Source: an uncultured Collinsella sp.
GTDB taxonomy: Bacteria; Actinomycetota; Coriobacteriia; Coriobacteriales; Coriobacteriaceae
Assembly (NCBI GenBank): GCA_934630375.1
Contig: CAKTVQ010000032.1
Span: 1 to 12,672 of the forward strand
Length of the DNA stretch: 12,672 bases
Reading direction: 5' to 3'
The notes beneath the pieces were generated by a model that made no database searches, was not told the DNA's origin, and saw only the letters and a list, made by a program, of their open reading frames with translations. Of the stretch, positions 1-6,100 are shown piece by piece (the first letter of the stretch is position 1; every line of letters begins with the position of its first letter). Both the position numbers and the translations under genes were made by a program.

Positions 1-839
1 AACACACTCACCACGGCCATGGTGATGACGATAAGGCCCGAGGTCGTAAAGTTGCGCTGCATCATGGCGTGCATCGAGACCGTCTCGGCGTCGCGCGCGG
101 CGCGATCGGCGGCGTCGAACAGATCGCGTTCAAAGTCCTCGCGTCCGCAGGTCTTGACGGCCAAGATGTTCGTGACCGCGTCGGAGAGCACGCCCGAGAG
201 CTTGTTCTGCGCAGCGGACGTCGCGGCCGAAAGCGGCATGATGCGCTTGTACATAAGCCAGACAAACGCAATGTAGACGACCATGATGCACACCAGGATC
301 ACGGTAAACGTCGGCACCACCGGGGCGAGCGCGGCCACGGTGCAGATGACCGAGGTGATGGTGGGGATGAGCGAATACACCGTCACGTCGACCAGACCCG
401 TGTAGCCGCTCATAAAACGGCTTGTCTGGCTCACAAGCGATCCGCCAAAGCGGCTGGTATGGAATGTCATGGATTGGTTGGAGAGCGTGTCGAAGCACAG
501 GCGCGCCAGGTGGTAGTTGCCTGCGATCTCGAGCTTGTAGACGGTGTAGTCCTGTAACTTGGAGAGGATCTGACCCACCAGGTTAACGAGTACGAGCGCC
601 AGGATATAGGGGCCGAAGACCTCGAATACTTGATCGCCCGCCACGGGGCCGGCCTGGACGCGGTCGACGATGAGGGCCATCACGTAGGTGTTGGCAAACG
701 TGAGCAAAAAGATGTAGCCCGCCGACGAGAGCACCGAGAGAAAGACAATCAGCGGCTGCGTGCGCGTGACACCCCAAAACCGCTGCAGCGTGCGGCGCAC
801 GGTGGAGCGGCTGAGCGGACTGGTGCTTCTCTGAGACAT
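1..839 (-). CDS. ABC exporter, N-terminal transmembrane part (partial)
   Basis: This is the first 279 codons of a gene that runs off the left window edge. The start is ATG at 839, with AAAGGAAG just upstream. Hydrophobic segments lie near residues 30-55, 75-93 and 155-200. The stretch around 125-142 (FHTSRFGGSLVSQTSRF) matches the intracellular loop typical of type I exporter membrane domains. Residues 206-250 look like the coupling-helix region that precedes further membrane helices. The nucleotide-binding domain expected in a full 570-620 residue half-transporter would lie outside the window, so Walker motifs cannot be checked. Proteins of this type act in the cytoplasmic membrane as dimers exporting peptides, lipids or drugs; the substrate cannot be read here. 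A terminator separates it from rmuC upstream, so it probably has its own promoter within 840-914. Confidence 0.85.
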   Translation of the reverse strand, partial: MSQRSTSPLSRSTVRRTLQRFWGVTRTQPLIVFLSVLSSAGYIFLLTFANTYVMALIVDRVQAGPVAGDQVFEVFGPYILALVLVNLVGQILSKLQDYTVYKLEIAGNYHLARLCFDTLSNQSMTFHTSRFGGSLVSQTSRFMSGYTGLVDVTVYSLIPTITSVICTVAALAPVVPTFTVILVCIMVVYIAFVWLMYKRIMPLSAATSAAQNKLSGVLSDAVTNILAVKTCGREDFERDLFDAADRAARDAETVSMHAMMQRNFTTSGLIVITMAVVSV

Positions 840-914
840 GGGCTTCCTTTCGCATCTGATAGGGCGAAACGCCATTGTTGCACATTGAAACGCACTTCAG
901 GCAAGCACGATGCG

Positions 915-955
915 AAAAGCGGCGGGGCACCCGCGTTTACGCCGGCGCCCCGCCG
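915..955 (-). terminator. Intrinsic terminator after rmuC
   Basis: A perfect 9 bp GC stem (947-955 with 920-928, CGGCGGGGC and its complement) is followed on the minus strand by C and TTTT at 915-918. It begins 10 bp after the rmuC stop codon. It separates rmuC from the ABC exporter gene. Confidence 0.7.
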
Positions 956-965
956 TCAGATGCAG

Positions 966-2321
966 CTAGTCCTCGTCTTTTTGGTCTGCGAGCAGGCCTG
1001 CGGACTCCAAGCCCAAAATCGCGTCGGCTTCCTCAGCATCCTCCAGCGCGTCGATGTCCTTGAGCTTGCGCTCCATGACGTTGGTGCGCGTGGTGATGAT
1101 GCCCTCGACCGTTTTGCCCGCGGTCTCGATCTGCTGCTGGGCGCGGCGCAGCGCCTTTTGATAGCGCGGCAGCTCGGCCTTGACGGCGGAGAGCACGCGC
1201 AGTACGTCGTCGGTACGTTTTTGCAGCCTAAACGTCTGGTAGCTCATCTGCAGGCTGTTGAGAATGGCGGCCATGGTGCTGGGACCGGCTACGTTGACGT
1301 GATAGTCGCGGCCCAGGATCTCGATAAGCCCGGAGCGGCTGACGATCTCGGCGTACAGCCCCTCAAACGGCACGAACATGATGCCAAAGTTGGTCGTTGC
1401 CGGCACACTCAGGTACTTTTCGCAGATGTCCTTGGCCTCGCGTTTCACCATCATATCGAGCGTCTTGCGCGCTGCGGCGACGGCCTCAGCGTCACCAGAC
1501 TCCTGGGCGTCGAGCAGATGCTCGTACGCGTCGCCCGGAAACTTGGAGTCAATCGGCAGCAGCACGGGGTCGCCCTCGTCTACCGGCAGCCTGACAGCAA
1601 ACTCAACGCGTTCCGAGGCGCCGGGCTTGGTGGCGACGTTTTCCAGATACTGATCGGGCGTGAGGATGTCCGCCAGGATTGCACCCAGCTGCACCTCGCC
1701 CAAAATGCCACGCGCCTTGACATTGCCCAGCACGCGCTTAAGGTCGCCCACGCCGGTGGCGATAGACTGCATGTCGCCCAGGCCCTTGTACACGGCCTCG
1801 AGCTGGTCGCTCACCTGCTTAAACGATGCCGACAGTCGGTCGTTGAGCGTGCGAGAGAGCTTCTCGTCCACCGTCGCACGCATTTGGTCGAGCTGCACGT
1901 TGTTGTCTTTGCGGATGGCGCCCAGCTGAGCATCGACCGTCTCGCGCACCTTGTCCAGGCGATGCTCGATGCCTTCGCGGTTGGCGCCAAGCTGTTGGGC
2001 CGTCTCGCGGCGCAGGTCATCCATACGGTCGCCGGCCTGCGAGAACTCGCGCGCAATGGTCAGGTAGCGCTGCTGCTCTACGGCGGCGTCGGTCGTCTGC
2101 TGCTGCGCGATGGCATTTGCCGTGCGGCGGGTTTCGGCCAACGCGACGTTCAGGGTGTCGAGCGCGCTGTTGGCCTGCTCGAGCGCTGCCAGCGTTTCCG
2201 CGCTACTGTCGCCACGTTCCCGCAGCTCGGCACGCAGGCTCTTGAGCTGGAGGGCGCAAGCCACAGCAACCCCCACCGCCACCAAGGCGATCACAACAAG
2301 CACAATATCAATAGCAGACAT
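966..2321 (-). CDS. rmuC: RmuC family DNA recombination protein
   Basis: The product has 451 residues. The N-terminus has one membrane segment (about residues 5-25), followed by a long polar, heptad-like coiled-coil stretch (about 26-190). The RmuC core at about 200-385 carries GILGEVQLGAIL, LLPIDSKFPGDAYEHLL, FVPFEGLYAEI and GPSTMAAILNSLQM, all hallmarks of the family. RmuC proteins limit recombination at inverted or short repeats and are predicted nuclease-like, membrane-anchored factors. I chose the ATG at 2321, preceded by GGCGGAG at short spacing. An upstream in-frame TTG at 2354 lacks a clear ribosome binding site, and the membrane anchor begins naturally at 2321. Only 51 bp separate it from the HTH gene upstream, with no obvious terminator between, so some co-transcription is possible. 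Confidence 0.95.
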   Translation of the reverse strand: MSAIDIVLVVIALVAVGVAVACALQLKSLRAELRERGDSSAETLAALEQANSALDTLNVALAETRRTANAIAQQQTTDAAVEQQRYLTIAREFSQAGDRMDDLRRETAQQLGANREGIEHRLDKVRETVDAQLGAIRKDNNVQLDQMRATVDEKLSRTLNDRLSASFKQVSDQLEAVYKGLGDMQSIATGVGDLKRVLGNVKARGILGEVQLGAILADILTPDQYLENVATKPGASERVEFAVRLPVDEGDPVLLPIDSKFPGDAYEHLLDAQESGDAEAVAAARKTLDMMVKREAKDICEKYLSVPATTNFGIMFVPFEGLYAEIVSRSGLIEILGRDYHVNVAGPSTMAAILNSLQMSYQTFRLQKRTDDVLRVLSAVKAELPRYQKALRRAQQQIETAGKTVEGIITTRTNVMERKLKDIDALEDAEEADAILGLESAGLLADQKDED

Positions 2322-2372
2322 AAACTCCGCCCAACAAACCCAATCGAGCACCAATCAAAACCGCGATCAATC

Positions 2373-2936
2373 TTACCCCGCCACACGCACCGGGCGGCCG
2401 GCCCCTTCTTGGGTGCCCCTCTCCTCCGCATATTCCATAATGCGGCGCGCCGTCTCCCTGCTCACCTTTGAGTCATCGCCGGCCAAGTATGCGTATACGT
2501 TTCCTTTGTTCAGGTGCAGAGCACGGCAGAGGCCATAGCGCGTTACGCCCGATTCCTCCAATGCTTCCAGTATTCTTTTTCGCATCAGGGCGTTGATCCT
2601 TCTGTTCGCCACCGGCTTTTCCTTCACCGCTCTATACGCACGCCAAACGTTGGCATAACGATTAGGAAGCTCACTTTTGGCGCATAAAGATATTATGTTA
2701 CCCGCTTGACCGTACAAGGACAAAACGTCTCGGTAATCCTCTTCCATCCACGAGCCCTCGGATAAACCCAGAACGTATTCGGCTTTTCCTTGCGCCAAAG
2801 CAAGCAAAAACAGAGGCTCCGCCACGCGCGGCGCATCCGTCATTGCCTGCTTAACCAGCTTTCTAAAACTCAGCGACTGCTGCCCGGATAGCTCTCGGCA
2901 ATAGCCTTTCAAGAATCCCTCAAAAGTCAGATTCAA
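2373..2936 (-). CDS. Helix-turn-helix protein of a nucleotidyltransferase pair
   Basis: The product has 187 residues from a TTG start. The C-terminal part, about residues 117-172, looks like a phage-repressor/XRE-like helix-turn-helix (SGVTRYGLCRALHLNKGNVY, then YLAGD and a further helix). The first 110 residues are an alpha-helical domain I do not recognise. TTG at 2936 overlaps the stop of the upstream nucleotidyltransferase gene (TTGA) and lies 7 nt from AAAGGAGG. The alternative GTG at 2942 is only 1 nt from that site and is less likely. The coupling suggests the two proteins are made in fixed proportion and act together; by analogy with AbiE and MenAT pairs this would be the DNA-binding, autoregulating antitoxin. 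That role is inference: the gene order (enzyme first) is reversed from classical AbiEi-AbiEii. Confidence 0.8.
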   Translation of the reverse strand: MNLTFEGFLKGYCRELSGQQSLSFRKLVKQAMTDAPRVAEPLFLLALAQGKAEYVLGLSEGSWMEEDYRDVLSLYGQAGNIISLCAKSELPNRYANVWRAYRAVKEKPVANRRINALMRKRILEALEESGVTRYGLCRALHLNKGNVYAYLAGDDSKVSRETARRIMEYAEERGTQEGAGRPVRVAG

Positions 2937-3463
2937 CCACACACCTCCTTTATGTATTGTCTGTATGCACAGACCATCTCTTGATAACTCCGCTCCGAAG
3001 GCGACGACGCCAACGCCTCTCCTTCATCGAATATAAGCCGCTCGAGCAGGTCCCAATCAAGTCGCTCGGTAAACGCTCGGCTATGGAGGTCGACGATGTC
3101 GTTCGGACGACAGGCATAAAGCTTCATCACCGCCAGGTCCTCCAAAGATGGCGTAAGGTACCTGATAAAATGCGCCCCAATCTCCAGTGGGATCAATCGA
3201 TCTTCGTAATTGAATGGCATCTGGTTGCAATATGCCACCGCCATACCATTCACCTCGGGGTATCGATCCATGATCTCGCGGAGGCATCTGTCTGCCTCAA
3301 ACACATCAATGTCATGCGTAACCGACCGATTCGTCAGATCGTTTAGTATGAAGGCGCTTCCTCCCACTAATACAACGCTCGGCCTATCGCCTCTTGGGCC
3401 TATTTCCAGCTCCGCTTCTTCGTCAATGTCCAAAAGGGTCTGCTCTAGATCATGCTTATGCAT
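2933..3463 (-). CDS. DUF6036/AbiEii-like nucleotidyltransferase
   Basis: The product has 176 residues, ATG start at 3463, preceded by AGGAGA. Residues 30-55 hold the pol-beta-type nucleotidyltransferase signature: hydrophobic strand, GGS at 34-36, then DID at 51-53, where Asp51 and Asp53 would bind metal. A second conserved patch at 107-126 (LEDLAVMKLYACRPNDIVDL) matches the SLEDL-K-R-D-D pattern of DUF6036/AbiEii-like enzymes, with Lys114, Arg119, Asp122 and Asp125. Related enzymes include AbiEii and MenT toxins, which transfer nucleotides to RNA or protein targets. This one is short and stands alone as a minimal catalytic domain. It is the first gene of a two-gene operon with the HTH gene. 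The upstream region is AT-rich compared with its neighbours and carries an inverted repeat, consistent with an acquired, autoregulated module. Its substrate and toxicity are unknown. Confidence 0.8.
   Translation of the reverse strand: MHKHDLEQTLLDIDEEAELEIGPRGDRPSVVLVGGSAFILNDLTNRSVTHDIDVFEADRCLREIMDRYPEVNGMAVAYCNQMPFNYEDRLIPLEIGAHFIRYLTPSLEDLAVMKLYACRPNDIVDLHSRAFTERLDWDLLERLIFDEGEALASSPSERSYQEMVCAYRQYIKEVCG
2944..2951 (-). promoter_or_regulatory. Ribosome binding site deciding a TTG start
   Basis: AAAGGAGG on the minus strand lies inside the end of the nucleotidyltransferase gene. It is 7 nt from TTG at 2934-2936 but only 1 nt from the GTG at 2940-2942. It therefore supports the TTG start and translational coupling through a TTGA overlap. 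Confidence 0.6.
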
Positions 3464-3524
3464 GGCATCTCCTATTATTATTCATCTTCAATAATACTAT
3501 TTAGTCACACGACCAGACCAGCAA

Positions 3525-3562
3525 GATGCAAGGATTCCACTCGTGGCGATAATCCTTGCATC
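3525..3562. repeat. 12 bp perfect inverted repeat between genes
   Basis: GATGCAAGGATT at 3525-3536 is perfectly mirrored at 3551-3562. The 14 nt loop contains CCAC/GTGG. It lies downstream of the 3587-4021 gene and 62-99 bp upstream of the nucleotidyltransferase start. There is no T-run after it on the minus strand, so it is a poor intrinsic terminator. It could be an operator for the HTH protein. Confidence 0.6.
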
Positions 3563-3586
3563 CAAGAAGACCCGTGGTGGCGAATG

Positions 3587-4021
3587 CTAACTCTCCCAGC
3601 TGGCGCGGATGGTTGCTGCGACATCCCCCAAGCGCTGGCCGAGAGCCGCCAAGTGCTGAAGTACCTCATTGGGCGAGGCGCCGTTAAGGATGCACGTGAG
3701 GGCATACGACGCCAGAAAGATGGCCGCAAGCCCCAGCGGGATGAGCACGATCATCGCCAATGTGCGCAGGCGCTGGCCCAAACGGCGGCGGCGCGCGCGG
3801 CGTTTGTCGAACGCGAGCTCCTGCGCATATGAATCTTGCTGTACGGAATAGGCCTCTGGCGCCGATTCACGCCCGGGCACAGCTGCAGGTACAGCAGCGG
3901 GCACGACATTTTGCGCAAAGGGCTGGGCTGCCGCCCCTTGCATTTGCATCTCCATGAGTCGTTGTTGCTGACGCAGCATGCGCTCAGCTTGTTGCTGCGG
4001 AGTCTCAAGAAACAGATCCAT
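3587..4021 (-). CDS. Hypothetical single-span membrane protein
   Basis: The product has 144 residues; I recognise no family. The ATG at 4021 is preceded by GGAGG at 5 nt. An in-frame TTG at 4033 lies upstream of that site and is rejected. Residues 1-30 are rich in Gln, Met and Glu and probably helical. Residues 31-65 are Ala/Pro/Val-rich and probably disordered. A strongly basic patch (KRRARRRRLGQRLR, 73-86) directly precedes one membrane helix (about 87-112). By the positive-inside rule, the long N-terminus should be cytoplasmic and the last 30 residues outside. It stands alone: a 250 bp gap and a terminator lie upstream, and a non-terminator inverted repeat lies downstream. Confidence 0.75.
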   Translation of the reverse strand: MDLFLETPQQQAERMLRQQQRLMEMQMQGAAAQPFAQNVVPAAVPAAVPGRESAPEAYSVQQDSYAQELAFDKRRARRRRLGQRLRTLAMIVLIPLGLAAIFLASYALTCILNGASPNEVLQHLAALGQRLGDVAATIRASWES

Positions 4022-4271
4022 GCTGGCCTCCAAAATCGGAGCATTCGACGCTTACGACCAGCATCCCGCACCGCCATGACCGCGACAACGCAATCGCCGG
4101 CAATAGCCACAAAGTTTCTTTTGCTCAAAAGCTGTCGAAAAGCTCAACAACTCCCCTACCAGCACTTTCTCTGAGCTTTTTTCGCCAGCAATCTTTTGGC
4201 CTTCCACCCTTACGCCAACTGACCAAAATCTAACCAAAAGCTTGACGAAAATTGTGAAGACAGGGACCCCA
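4022..4271. other. Intergenic stretch, no gene seen
   Basis: About 250 bp without a supported gene on either strand. It must hold the promoter of the small membrane protein at 3587-4021, but I cannot place it with confidence. At 4219-4239 two near-identical 10-mers (CTGACCAAAA and CTAACCAAAA) lie exactly 11 bp apart, one helical turn. An 84-codon minus-strand frame here starts inside the terminator repeat and is not considered real. Confidence 0.5.
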
Positions 4272-4312
4272 CACACAAAAACGTGCCGCCCCAAAAGGGG
4301 CGGCACACAAAC
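4272..4312 (-). repeat. 41 bp direct repeat, copy 1 (contains terminator)
   Basis: This 41 bp sequence is identical to 5188-5228. It comprises a 10 bp GC stem with AAAA loop plus A-rich flanks. The two copies bracket the 4468-5100 gene and its downstream stem-loop. Confidence 0.9.
4277..4306 (-). terminator. Intrinsic terminator after membrane-protein gene
   Basis: GTGCCGCCCC pairs perfectly with GGGGCGGCAC around a TTTT loop (minus strand). It is followed by G and TTTTT. It is the only T-tailed hairpin downstream of the 4468-5100 gene, placed after the large stem-loop at 4355-4444. Confidence 0.85.
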
Positions 4313-4354
4313 TTAATCATCAGCTTTTCTACAGCGGGCAAGCGACGACCCAAG

Positions 4355-4444
4355 GCGGGCCGGGAGGGCCGGATTGTCTTCCCTCAACGCGACCCTGCGG
4401 AGCCGTGAGCGGGGAGGGAAGGCAATCCGGCCCTCCCGGCCCGC
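4355..4444. repeat. Stem-loop repeat A with conserved apical core
   Basis: Arms 4355-4385 and 4414-4444 (31 nt each) pair with one mismatch. The 28 nt loop contains the core CTGCGGAGCCGTGAGCG at 4395-4411. It lies 23 bp after the stop of the 4468-5100 gene and before its terminator. The same core occurs at 5303-5319 and 5378-5394. Its right arm is nearly identical to that of repeat C but unlike repeat B. Confidence 0.9.
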
Positions 4445-4467
4445 GCTTCGCAGTCGGTGATAGCAGG

Positions 4468-5100
4468 CTACATGCCCGCAAGGCCCCGAGAGGCGGTGGC
4501 ACACATAAACGCCAGGACTAGGATCACGAGTGAGCCCGCGATGTCGACTAGCACGCCCATTGCGCGACGCTCAAACAGCCAGCTCTCGAAGTGCGGAGCG
4601 ACATTGCGCCAAACGCGCCACAGCAAGATGCCCATACCGATCACGCCCGGAATATTGAGCAGCAAAATCTCGGAACACAAGAGGCCAATCAGGTTGCCGG
4701 CAACAAAACCCGCATCGCCCTCGCAGTACTTGCGATAGACCATGTACAGCATGTACGCCACAAACGGCTGTAGACACGCAGAAATAAAGGTGACCACCAT
4801 CGAGGGATCCTGAGAAAAGACCTCGGTAAGCTTATCAACACTCGCAGCATCCTTCGAAGCCAAGAATAAGCCGATAACCACCACGGGCACCACACCCAAG
4901 ATAACCTCGACCAGAGTAAACAGCTTGGCAGTCAAATCCTCACTAGCAGAGTTGAGATGCGGTGCCCACTCAGGATGAGCATGCGCCCCAACCTTTTTCT
5001 CCTTATCGGCACGCTCGGCCTTGCCGCTCTCATCAACCACGCGATGAGGATCAAGACGAGTCCCCGCCGCCGCAGCCCGAGCCCGAGACTTCTTACCCAT
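4468..5100 (-). CDS. Hypothetical multi-span membrane protein
   Basis: The product has 210 residues of no family I can name. The start is ATG at 5100, with GGGGTG 7 nt upstream. The open frame extends to 5226, but that extension runs through a terminator hairpin and is rejected. Residues 1-55 are hydrophilic and basic (MGKKSRARAAAAG), probably cytoplasmic. Membrane segments are predicted by eye at about 60-82, 101-122, 131-162 (possibly two) and 180-203. There are no obvious catalytic or ligand motifs; Cys and Trp are scattered. The gene is a single-gene unit bracketed by the two 41 bp terminator repeats, with stem-loop repeats on both sides, so it may have moved or been duplicated as a cassette. 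Role unknown. Confidence 0.8.
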   Translation of the reverse strand: MGKKSRARAAAAGTRLDPHRVVDESGKAERADKEKKVGAHAHPEWAPHLNSASEDLTAKLFTLVEVILGVVPVVVIGLFLASKDAASVDKLTEVFSQDPSMVVTFISACLQPFVAYMLYMVYRKYCEGDAGFVAGNLIGLLCSEILLLNIPGVIGMGILLWRVWRNVAPHFESWLFERRAMGVLVDIAGSLVILVLAFMCATASRGLAGM

Positions 5101-5187
5101 ACCAAAACACCCCATATCAGGCAGTAAACAAACAAAAGCACTACCCAGTGTAACCCACCCAAGAACGACACCACCCCGACCATCCCC

Positions 5188-5228
5188 CACACAAAAACGT
5201 GCCGCCCCAAAAGGGGCGGCACACAAAC
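5188..5228 (-). repeat. 41 bp direct repeat, copy 2 (contains terminator)
   Basis: Identical over 41 bp to 4272-4312, 916 bp away in the same orientation. Here it ends the rubrerythrin transcription unit and stands upstream of the 4468-5100 gene. Confidence 0.9.
5193..5222 (-). terminator. Intrinsic terminator after rubrerythrin gene
   Basis: Same perfect 10 bp stem with TTTT loop (minus strand) followed by GTTTTTG as the terminator at 4277-4306. It lies about 225 bp past the rubrerythrin stop codon, after two stem-loop repeat units. The long 3' untranslated region would carry both of those. Confidence 0.8.
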
Positions 5229-5264
5229 CAATCTATTAACCAAAACTCGTTGGCAAGCCCGCGC

Positions 5265-5350
5265 CGTCAGGCCCGCGGCGTATGCCTTTGCCTCGCGCGA
5301 CTCTGCGGAGCCGTGAGCGAGAGGGAAAGGGATACGCCGCGGGCCTGACG
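5265..5350. repeat. Stem-loop repeat B with conserved apical core
   Basis: Arms 5265-5294 and 5321-5350 pair at 28 of 30 positions. The loop holds the core CTGCGGAGCCGTGAGCG at 5303-5319, preceded by CGCGAC as in repeat A. The outer stem sequence (CGTCAGGCCCGCGGCGTAT) is unrelated to that of A, yet complementarity is kept. Confidence 0.9.
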
Positions 5351-5377
5351 CCCGGAGCGGCGAGGCCAGCAGTTGCC

Positions 5378-5425
5378 CTGCGGAGCCGTGAGCGAGGAGG
5401 GAAGGTAGTCCGGCCCTCCCGGCCC
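5378..5425. repeat. Half copy C of the stem-loop repeat
   Basis: The core CTGCGGAGCCGTGAGCG (5378-5394) is followed by a right arm (5396-5425) that differs from the matching part of the right arm of A at two positions. No complementary left arm is present before the core, so this copy is truncated or decayed. It lies 21 bp beyond the rubrerythrin stop codon. Confidence 0.8.
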
Positions 5426-5446
5426 AGCTCACGCTAGCGCCACGCG

Positions 5447-5986
5447 CTAGTAGTTCACCACCTGCTCCTCAAAGTACGCCTTGGGGTGGTTGCACACCGG
5501 GCACACCTCAGGCGCCTCGGCACCCACATGCAGGTGCCCGCAGTTCAGGCACTTCCACACCTTTACGCCCTCACGCTCAAACACCTCGCCCGACTCGATG
5601 CGCTCGACGAGCTTGTTGTAGCGCTCCTCGTGGGCCTTCTCGACGGCGGCGACACCACGGAACTTTGCGGCAATCTCGGCAAAGCCCTCTTCCTCGGCGG
5701 TCTTGGCAAACCCGTCGTACATCGTGGTCCACTCGTAGTTCTCACCCGCGGCGGCATCGCGCAGATTGTCCAGGGTATCGGGGACGGCGCCATCGTGCAG
5801 ATACTTAAACCACAGTTTGGCGTGCTCGGACTCGTTGCCAGCCGTCTCGGCAAAGATGTTCGAGATCTGAACGTAGCCGTCCTTCTTTGCCTTGGAGGCA
5901 TAGTAGCGATACTTGGTGTGTGCCTGGGACTCACCGGCAAAAGCGGTCTCGAGGTTCTTTTTGGTTTGGGAATTCTCAAAATCCAT
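5447..5986 (-). CDS. rbr: Rubrerythrin
   Basis: The product has 179 residues. The N-terminal ferritin-like diiron domain (about 1-135) shows Glu19 (AGESQAH), Glu52-x-x-His55 (NESEH) and Glu116-x-x-His119 (EKAHEERY), the expected iron ligands. The C-terminal rubredoxin-like domain has C146-x-x-C149 and C162-x-x-C165. Rubrerythrins reduce hydrogen peroxide in the cytoplasm of anaerobes, with electrons from rubredoxin or NADH-dependent reductases. The start is ATG at 5986, with AGGGAAG about 9 nt upstream; an in-frame TTG at 6004 is less likely. A 114 bp gap separates it from mutY upstream, so it may have its own promoter while remaining near the Rrf2 regulator. Its stop codon lies inside a 7 bp hairpin (5434-5450), and the 3' region carries stem-loop repeats C and B. 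Confidence 0.97.
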   Translation of the reverse strand: MDFENSQTKKNLETAFAGESQAHTKYRYYASKAKKDGYVQISNIFAETAGNESEHAKLWFKYLHDGAVPDTLDNLRDAAAGENYEWTTMYDGFAKTAEEEGFAEIAAKFRGVAAVEKAHEERYNKLVERIESGEVFEREGVKVWKCLNCGHLHVGAEAPEVCPVCNHPKAYFEEQVVNY

Positions 5987-6100
5987 AGGTGTACTTCCCT
6001 TCAACGCATGCCGCCCGTAGGCTTCGAGCGGCCTCGTCTTTAGGATGCCCTCATGCCGAAAATCTAAACCTTACAATCCTGTTCTTCAGATTTGCACAGA

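Noticed and set aside
630..2471. A 613-codon open frame on the plus strand
   Set aside because: It is antisense to rmuC, which has clear family motifs. Its product is rich in His, Arg and Gln, as is typical of the complementary frame of GC-rich coding DNA.
4052..4306. An 84-codon minus-strand frame whose first residues match another frame beginning in 5188-5228
   Set aside because: The similarity comes only from the shared 41 bp terminator repeat. There is no ribosome binding site and the frame begins within the hairpin.
5101..5226. N-terminal extension of the membrane-protein gene
   Set aside because: It would start inside a terminator stem and lacks a ribosome binding site; the ATG at 5100 has one.
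4272..5425. CRISPR array
   Set aside because: The repeats are few, irregularly spaced and each is a large stem-loop or terminator. There are no unit-length spacers and no cas genes.
5434..5450. 7 bp hairpin across the rubrerythrin stop codon as a terminator
   Set aside because: It has no T-run and overlaps the stop codon; the proper terminator lies at 5193-5222.
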